In this document: positions 6,199 to 9,732 of the stretch, piece by piece
How positions within the stretch are numbered: the first letter of the stretch is position 1
Layout of the letters: every line of letters begins with the position of its first letter
Assembly (NCBI GenBank): GCA_030049565.1
Contig: JASIKQ010000619.1
Coordinates: 1-9,732, forward strand
Reading direction: 5' to 3'
Length of the DNA: 9,732 nucleotides
Source: Candidatus Sulfotelmatobacter sp.
GTDB taxonomy: Bacteria; Acidobacteriota; Terriglobia; Terriglobales; Acidobacteriaceae
Notes under the pieces: generated by a model
The model's input: the letters and a program-made list of their open reading frames with translations, nothing else
Databases searched by the model: none
Told to the model about the DNA's origin: nothing
Program-made: the position numbers and the translations under genes

Positions 6199-8370
6199 AT
6201 GAGACTTTTCCATGTCGTATTCCTCTCGACCGTGTGCCTTGCATCGCTAATGCCGCCAGCTTTCGCCCAAACTCAGACCTCGTCCCACACTTCCATCCTT
6301 GGCTTCGCTGGATCATCCGTAGCCCACGAAATCGAAGTCGAAAACAAATTCAAGGCCATTCCCTCACCCGACGAAGAGCGCCGCCAGCATCGCATCTTCA
6401 CTGCCGAACCGCACGTCGCCGGGTCCGCACGCAATAATGAACTGGCGCGCTACATCGCCGATCAGTGGCGCAATGAAGGATTGGAAGACGTCGTCATCCG
6501 CCGCTACGATGTTTACGGCAGCAATCCAATATCAACTTCGCTCGAAATGGTCGCGCCGGTGCGCTATCGCGCGACTTTGCGCGAGATGCCCATTCCCGGC
6601 GACCTCGACTCGAAAAACAAAAGTATCAGCTCGGCGTGGAGCGGCATGTCGGCCTCAGGCGAAGTAACCTCACCGCTTGTTTATGCCCACAGCGGTAATC
6701 CAGAAGATTATGAGTATTTGCGCAAACAGGGCATTGATGTTAAGGGCAAAGTTGTGCTGGTGCGCTATTCCAATCCTTACAGCTATCGCGGATTCAAAGC
6801 CCTCACCGCGCAGCGCGAAGGCGCCGCTGCGATCCTCATCTATAGCGATCCCGCCGAAGACGGATACAAAAAAGGCAAGGTCGATCCCAATGGACCGTGG
6901 GGCCCCGAGTATCATATCCAGCGCGGGGCGATCACGTATGACTTCATGGTGCCCGGCGACCCGCTGACGCCGGGATGGGCTTCTGTACCGGGCGCAAAAC
7001 GCATTTCCCCCAATGAAGCCGTATCGATTCCGAAAATCATGGCGCTGCCGCTGTCGTGGCACGATGCCAAGCCGCTGCTTGCCAACATGGATGGTCCGCT
7101 CGCTCCCGCCGATTGGCAAGGCGGTCTGCCGATCAAGTATCACCTCGGCGGTAATCGCGTGCGCGTACACGTGAAAATTGAAATGGATGACTCCACGCAG
7201 CCTTATTACGTCGTCGAAGGCCGTATCCGGGGCGCGCAGTTGCCGGATGAATGGATTGTGCTCGGCAATCATCGCGACGCCTGGGTCTTCGGAGGCGTCG
7301 ACCCCTCGAGCGGCACCGCATCGATGATGGAATTGACCCGCGCACTGGGCAAGCTGGCCAAAGAAGGAGTACGGCCGCGGCGCACCATTGTCGTCTGCAG
7401 TTGGGATGGAGAAGAAGTCGGCCTGACCGGCTCGACCGAGTGGGGCGAGCAGTTTGCCAATGAACTACGTGAGCGGGCCGTGGCTTACATCAACGTGGAC
7501 GAAGCTACTTCGGGATCAGATTTTCACGGCCAGGCCGTAGCCTCGCTGGCGCCAATGCTGGTGGAGACTACACACAGTTTGCAAGATCCTTCGGGCAGAA
7601 GTTTGTATGAAGCCTGGAAGGCATCCGCGGCACGCGAGAGTAGTGAAACTCGCTCAGGCAGCGTCACTGACTCTAATCTCGCGGATACACGCATCGGCAG
7701 CGGTTCGGATCATACCGTTTTTCTCAACTTCATCGGCATGCCCGTGCTGGGGCTTGGCTTCGAGGGTCCGTATGGCGTTTATCACTCTGCCTATGACGAT
7801 TTTTTCTGGGTGAACCACTTCGGCGACCCTGGCTATCGTTATCACACCCTGATGTCGCAACTATGGGGAGTGCTCGCGCTGCGTCTGGCCAATGCCGACC
7901 TGTTTCCCTTCGATTTCGCCAGCTACGCCGCCAACATTCGCCAATTCGTGAATGAAATGTCCCGGGGAAAGGACATGAGTCAACTGGATCTCAAACCGGT
8001 CCTCGATGCCGTGGATGGCTTTGAAGCCGCTGGCACTCGACTGAATGAATCCATGAGCCGGACACTAAAGGCTGGCGTGCTCAACCCTGAACTTGCCGAG
8101 ACCGTTAATCACGGCACTATGCAGGTCGAGCGCAACTGGCTGAACCCTGACGGCATTCCCGGCAGGCCTTGGTTCAAGCACATTCTCTATGGAGCACGCT
8201 TCACCTACGCGCATTTGGAATTGCCGGGATTGACCGAAGCGGTCGAGAAGCAGGATTGGCCAACCGCGAAACAGCAGGCAGAAATTCTGCGCCAGGCGCT
8301 GGATAACAACACGAAGCTGCTGAACGAACTCAGCGCCGCCCTAAAGGGCGAAAAAGGCGAGCCACAGTGA
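6199..8370 (+). CDS. Secreted M28-family carboxypeptidase, glutamate carboxypeptidase II-like
   Basis: A 723-residue secreted co-catalytic zinc peptidase with the architecture of human glutamate carboxypeptidase II (PSMA). It has a signal peptide at 1-24 (MRLFHVVFLSTVCLASLMPP, then AFAQ), a PA domain inserted at about 115-310 (KGKVVLVRYSNPYSYRG, AAILIYSDP), the M28 catalytic domain at about 330-565, and a transferrin-receptor-like helical dimerisation domain at about 585-718. All zinc-site residues expected from GCPII are visible: H358 in GNHRDAWVFGG, D368 in VDPSSG, catalytic E405 and ligand E406 in SWDGEEVG, D434 in INVDEA, and H529 in GVYHSAYDD. The open frame starts nine bases earlier, but the ribosome site favours 6199. 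It follows the M61 gene by 170 bases, and I see no convincing promoter in the gap, so co-transcription or a promoter hidden in the hairpin element are both possible. Likely role: trimming of extracytoplasmic peptides. The specificity (Glu or otherwise) is unknown. Confidence 0.95.
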   Translation: MRLFHVVFLSTVCLASLMPPAFAQTQTSSHTSILGFAGSSVAHEIEVENKFKAIPSPDEERRQHRIFTAEPHVAGSARNNELARYIADQWRNEGLEDVVIRRYDVYGSNPISTSLEMVAPVRYRATLREMPIPGDLDSKNKSISSAWSGMSASGEVTSPLVYAHSGNPEDYEYLRKQGIDVKGKVVLVRYSNPYSYRGFKALTAQREGAAAILIYSDPAEDGYKKGKVDPNGPWGPEYHIQRGAITYDFMVPGDPLTPGWASVPGAKRISPNEAVSIPKIMALPLSWHDAKPLLANMDGPLAPADWQGGLPIKYHLGGNRVRVHVKIEMDDSTQPYYVVEGRIRGAQLPDEWIVLGNHRDAWVFGGVDPSSGTASMMELTRALGKLAKEGVRPRRTIVVCSWDGEEVGLTGSTEWGEQFANELRERAVAYINVDEATSGSDFHGQAVASLAPMLVETTHSLQDPSGRSLYEAWKASAARESSETRSGSVTDSNLADTRIGSGSDHTVFLNFIGMPVLGLGFEGPYGVYHSAYDDFFWVNHFGDPGYRYHTLMSQLWGVLALRLANADLFPFDFASYAANIRQFVNEMSRGKDMSQLDLKPVLDAVDGFEAAGTRLNESMSRTLKAGVLNPELAETVNHGTMQVERNWLNPDGIPGRPWFKHILYGARFTYAHLELPGLTEAVEKQDWPTAKQQAEILRQALDNNTKLLNELSAALKGEKGEPQ

Positions 8371-8393
8371 GATCTACCCCCTGCCCTCTGTGG
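8362..8393. terminator. Inverted repeat at the M28/rnhB convergent junction, possible weak bidirectional terminator
   Basis: CCACAG (8362-8367, overlapping the last codons of the M28 gene) and CTGTGG (8388-8393) form a perfect 6-bp stem with a 20-base loop between the two convergent genes. The plus side continues into GAAGATTTTGAT, a poor U-tract. Position between convergent genes is suggestive, but the long loop makes this weak. The downstream arm belongs to the dispersed element described separately. Confidence 0.2.
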
Positions 8394-8406
8394 TGAAGAT
8401 TTTGAT
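8386..8406. repeat. Dispersed extragenic element, copy 2 (between the M28 peptidase and rnhB)
   Basis: The plus strand reads CTCTGTGGT-GA-AGATTTTGAT. Without the central GA it equals the reverse complement of 3251-3269 base for base over 19 positions. It fills most of the 38-base gap between the stop codons of the convergent M28 and rnhB genes. Confidence 0.55.
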
Positions 8407-8408
8407 AT

Positions 8409-9155
8409 TTATGGCGCTTCCGCAGTGTCTGGCTCGATCGCCGCTTCCTCCGCTTCGAACTCCAGCACCACCTGTTCGGGCGCATTCCACACCGGCGCAA
8501 ACGACTGACGGTGCAGCGGCGTCGGTCCAAATTCGCGCAATGCCGCCAGGTGTTGCGGCGTGCTGTAGCCCTTATGCGACGCGAGGCCATACTCAGGAAA
8601 GACCGGGTCCCACTGGCACATGATGCGGTCGCGCTCCACCTTCGCCAAAATTGAGGCCGCCGCAATCGAGGCTGAGAGCGCGTCGCCGTGAATGATCGCT
8701 TTCTGCGGCAGATCGCAATCCAGGCGCACCGCATCGATCAGCAGATAGTCGGCCATCGGCTGTAAGCGCAGGACTGCTTCCCGCATAGCCAGCCGCGATG
8801 CATGATAAATGTTGATCTGATCGATGCGCGCGGCGTCTACCGCCGCCACTGCCCAGGCGATCGCATGTTCGCGAATGCGCGGCGCCAGCACTTCGCGACG
8901 TTCCGCCAGCAGCAGTTTCGAATCGCGCAGTCCACGAATGCGATAGCTGCGGTCGAGAATCACCGCCGCGGCCACCACCGGCCCGAACAAAGAGCCGCGC
9001 CCCACTTCATCTACTCCGGCCACCATCATCGCGCCCGATGCCCAGGCTTTTTTTTCGTAGCGCAAGGTGCAACGCAGACGTTTGAGCAGGCGCAGTTTGG
9101 CCGCTGAAGGAGAAAGCGGAACTTCGGGCTTCACAGGCGGAGGCATCGAGACCAT
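8409..9155 (-). CDS. rnhB: Ribonuclease HII
   Basis: A 248-residue type 2 RNase H, which cuts the RNA strand of RNA-DNA hybrids and nicks at single ribonucleotides embedded in DNA. The four acidic active-site residues are visible: D49 and E50 in AGVDEVGRGSLFGPVVAAAV, D141 in LLIDAVRLD, and D158 in HGDALSASIAAASILAKVERDR (seen in parts). D49-to-D141 spacing (92) equals that of the E. coli enzyme as I recall it. GLRDSK at 75-80 and the basic GYSTPQH at 196-202 followed by FGPTPLHR are also present. A 45-residue Lys/Arg-rich N-terminal extension (LRLLKRLRCTLRYEKKAW) precedes the core, and an acidic tail ends the protein. The frame opens at 9263, but the ATG at 9155 has GGAG five bases upstream and gives a normal length. 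It converges with the M28 gene and diverges from the PilZ-like gene, so it stands alone in this window. Confidence 0.94.
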   Translation of the reverse strand: MVSMPPPVKPEVPLSPSAAKLRLLKRLRCTLRYEKKAWASGAMMVAGVDEVGRGSLFGPVVAAAVILDRSYRIRGLRDSKLLLAERREVLAPRIREHAIAWAVAAVDAARIDQINIYHASRLAMREAVLRLQPMADYLLIDAVRLDCDLPQKAIIHGDALSASIAAASILAKVERDRIMCQWDPVFPEYGLASHKGYSTPQHLAALREFGPTPLHRQSFAPVWNAPEQVVLEFEAEEAAIEPDTAEAP

Positions 9156-9197
9156 GCTGTCTCCATTATCTTTACGTCTGGGCCGGGCTTCTTGCAA

Positions 9198-9214
9198 CCT
9201 GTGAAATTCACAGG
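9198..9214. repeat. Perfect 17-base palindrome upstream of rnhB
   Basis: CCTGTGA-AAT-TCACAGG is a 7-bp perfect inverted repeat with a 3-base centre, 43 bases upstream of the rnhB start. It could be an operator or a hairpin in the rnhB leader. The half-sites TGTGA/TCACA look like those of CRP-type sites, but the 3-base centre does not match the 6-base spacing of CRP. Confidence 0.5.
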
Positions 9215-9263
9215 AGATCCTCCGCCGCTGGAGCGAGATGCCACTTGCGTAGTCAATATGCAT

Positions 9264-9288
9264 GTGGTTATGCCTCCCTGGTAACCAC
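9264..9288. repeat. Inverted repeat GTGGTTA-N11-TAACCAC in the divergent gap
   Basis: GTGGTTA (9264-9270) and TAACCAC (9282-9288) are exact reverse complements separated by 11 bases, a geometry fitting a dimeric regulator or a stem-loop. The central bases include CCCTGGTA, which recurs 39 bases downstream at 9315-9322. It lies upstream of the candidate promoter for the PilZ-like gene. Confidence 0.4.
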
Positions 9289-9309
9289 TACTTTGATTAC
9301 GACCGTACA

Positions 9310-9338
9310 TTGTCCCCTGGTACATGTACTGCTATGTT
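9310..9338 (+). promoter_or_regulatory. Candidate promoter for the PilZ-like gene, with a palindrome in the spacer
   Basis: TTGTCC (9310-9315) and TATGTT (9333-9338) each match four of six consensus bases and are exactly 17 bases apart. The spacer contains the perfect 10-base palindrome GTACATGTAC (9320-9329), placed where a repressor would block polymerase. The start of transcription would be near 9345, giving a leader of about 25 bases with AGGGA at 9358-9362 ahead of the GTG start. Confidence 0.4.
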
Positions 9339-9369
9339 GGCAGGCGTAACCAGCGCCAGGGACACCTTG

Positions 9370-9732
9370 GTGAACGCCGAACTAGTCCAACCCGAGCCAC
9401 ATTCGCCTGTACAAGGCCCGCCCATCGAGAAGTTGGTTCATCTCGCCCTGCCGGTTCGCCTCACACATATGCAGAATGGTGAGCGCAGCGCTCTGGAATT
9501 GGCGTGCACGTACGACATTCATCCGCGCGGCGCCCGCTTGCTAGGCGCTCGTGACGTCAAAGTCGGAGACTTAGTGACCGTAGAGCGCGGTCGCACCAAG
9601 TCATTGTGTCAGGTGGTATGGGCTGCCGACGCCAACTCCAGTCTGCGCGGGCAATTCACCGTGCAGTGCATCGAAGGCGCCAAGGCTCCCTGGGACGAAG
9701 AACTGCGCCAATTGGAAGAACAATATCTTCCA
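9370..9732 (+). CDS. PilZ-like domain protein, C-terminus beyond right edge
   Basis: The 121 codons visible start at a GTG with AGGGA seven bases upstream. Residues 1-20 are a Pro/Glu-rich lead. From about 28 the sequence reads as a PilZ-type beta barrel: LPVRLTHMQNGERSALELAC, then TYDIHPRGARLLGARDVKVGDLVTVERG at 47-74, then CQVVWAADANSSLRGQFTVQCIEG at 80-103, and the start of a helix (WDEELRQLEEQYLP). PilZ domains often bind cyclic di-GMP through an RxxxR motif and a DxSxxG loop. Here the loop reads DIHPRG, with His in place of Ser, and no clear RxxxR lies ahead of it, so binding of the nucleotide is doubtful. No signal peptide or membrane segment is visible, so it is probably cytoplasmic. 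It is divergent from rnhB. The fold assignment rests on pattern recognition of the core and is less sure than the enzymes above. Confidence 0.65.
   Translation, partial: MNAELVQPEPHSPVQGPPIEKLVHLALPVRLTHMQNGERSALELACTYDIHPRGARLLGARDVKVGDLVTVERGRTKSLCQVVWAADANSSLRGQFTVQCIEGAKAPWDEELRQLEEQYLP

Noticed and set aside
6670..7272. A 200-residue minus-strand frame within the M28 gene
   Set aside because: It overlaps the PA and catalytic domains of a complete peptidase and shows no coding signature of its own.
8330..8734. A 134-residue Arg-rich minus-strand frame overlapping rnhB
   Set aside because: It is an alternative frame of the same strand as rnhB; the composition is that of an out-of-frame translation.
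9198..9214. A CRP binding site
   Set aside because: The half-sites match TGTGA/TCACA, but the centre is 3 bases instead of the 6 needed for a CRP dimer.
9156..9263. A 36-residue N-terminal extension of rnhB
   Set aside because: It would cover the 17-base palindrome and an Arg-rich stretch; the ATG at 9155 has a good GGAG ribosome site and gives a normal RNase HII.

Overview
The window reads as a chromosomal, mostly housekeeping segment of a moderately GC-rich Gram-negative-type bacterium. The best guess is an Acidobacteriota member of the Koribacter/Terriglobia kind. That placement is inferred from the style of the proteins recalled from that phylum: an AMIN-amidase with a helical-repeat N-terminus, a delta-prime clamp-loader subunit with a four-cysteine module, a PilZ-like protein with a DIHPRGA core, and large secreted M61 and M28 peptidases. 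Short hairpin-rich extragenic repeats fit as well. There is no marker RNA gene, transposase, phage gene or CRISPR array, and I see no new defence or mobile system.

Layout. Minus strand, read right to left from 4049 to 1: thymidylate kinase (tmk), DNA polymerase III delta-prime (holB), a lytic transglycosylase, and an N-acetylmuramoyl-L-alanine amidase cut by the left edge. The first two serve DNA replication (dTTP supply and clamp loading). The last two are envelope enzymes that cleave peptidoglycan at different bonds. Plus strand, 4160-8370: two large secreted zinc peptidases, an M61 glycyl-aminopeptidase-like enzyme with a PDZ domain and an M28 glutamate-carboxypeptidase-II-like enzyme. Together they suggest extracytoplasmic peptide scavenging. 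Then minus strand ribonuclease HII (rnhB, 8409-9155), and divergently a PilZ-like protein starting at 9370 and cut by the right edge.

The non-coding gaps hold the most unusual material. The M61/M28 gap (6029-6198) contains a run of three tight hairpins plus a longer outer stem, looking like a compound REP-type element. The tmk/holB gap and the M28/rnhB gap share a short element (CTCTGTGGT followed by AGATTTTGAT) on opposite strands. The rnhB/PilZ divergent gap (9156-9369) holds three separate perfect inverted repeats around a plausible promoter. tmk appears to be leaderless.

Several starts were chosen inside longer open frames: holB at 3226, the M28 peptidase at 6199 and rnhB at 9155. Two genes cut by the edges (the amidase and the PilZ-like protein) use GTG starts and were assembled by direct translation.
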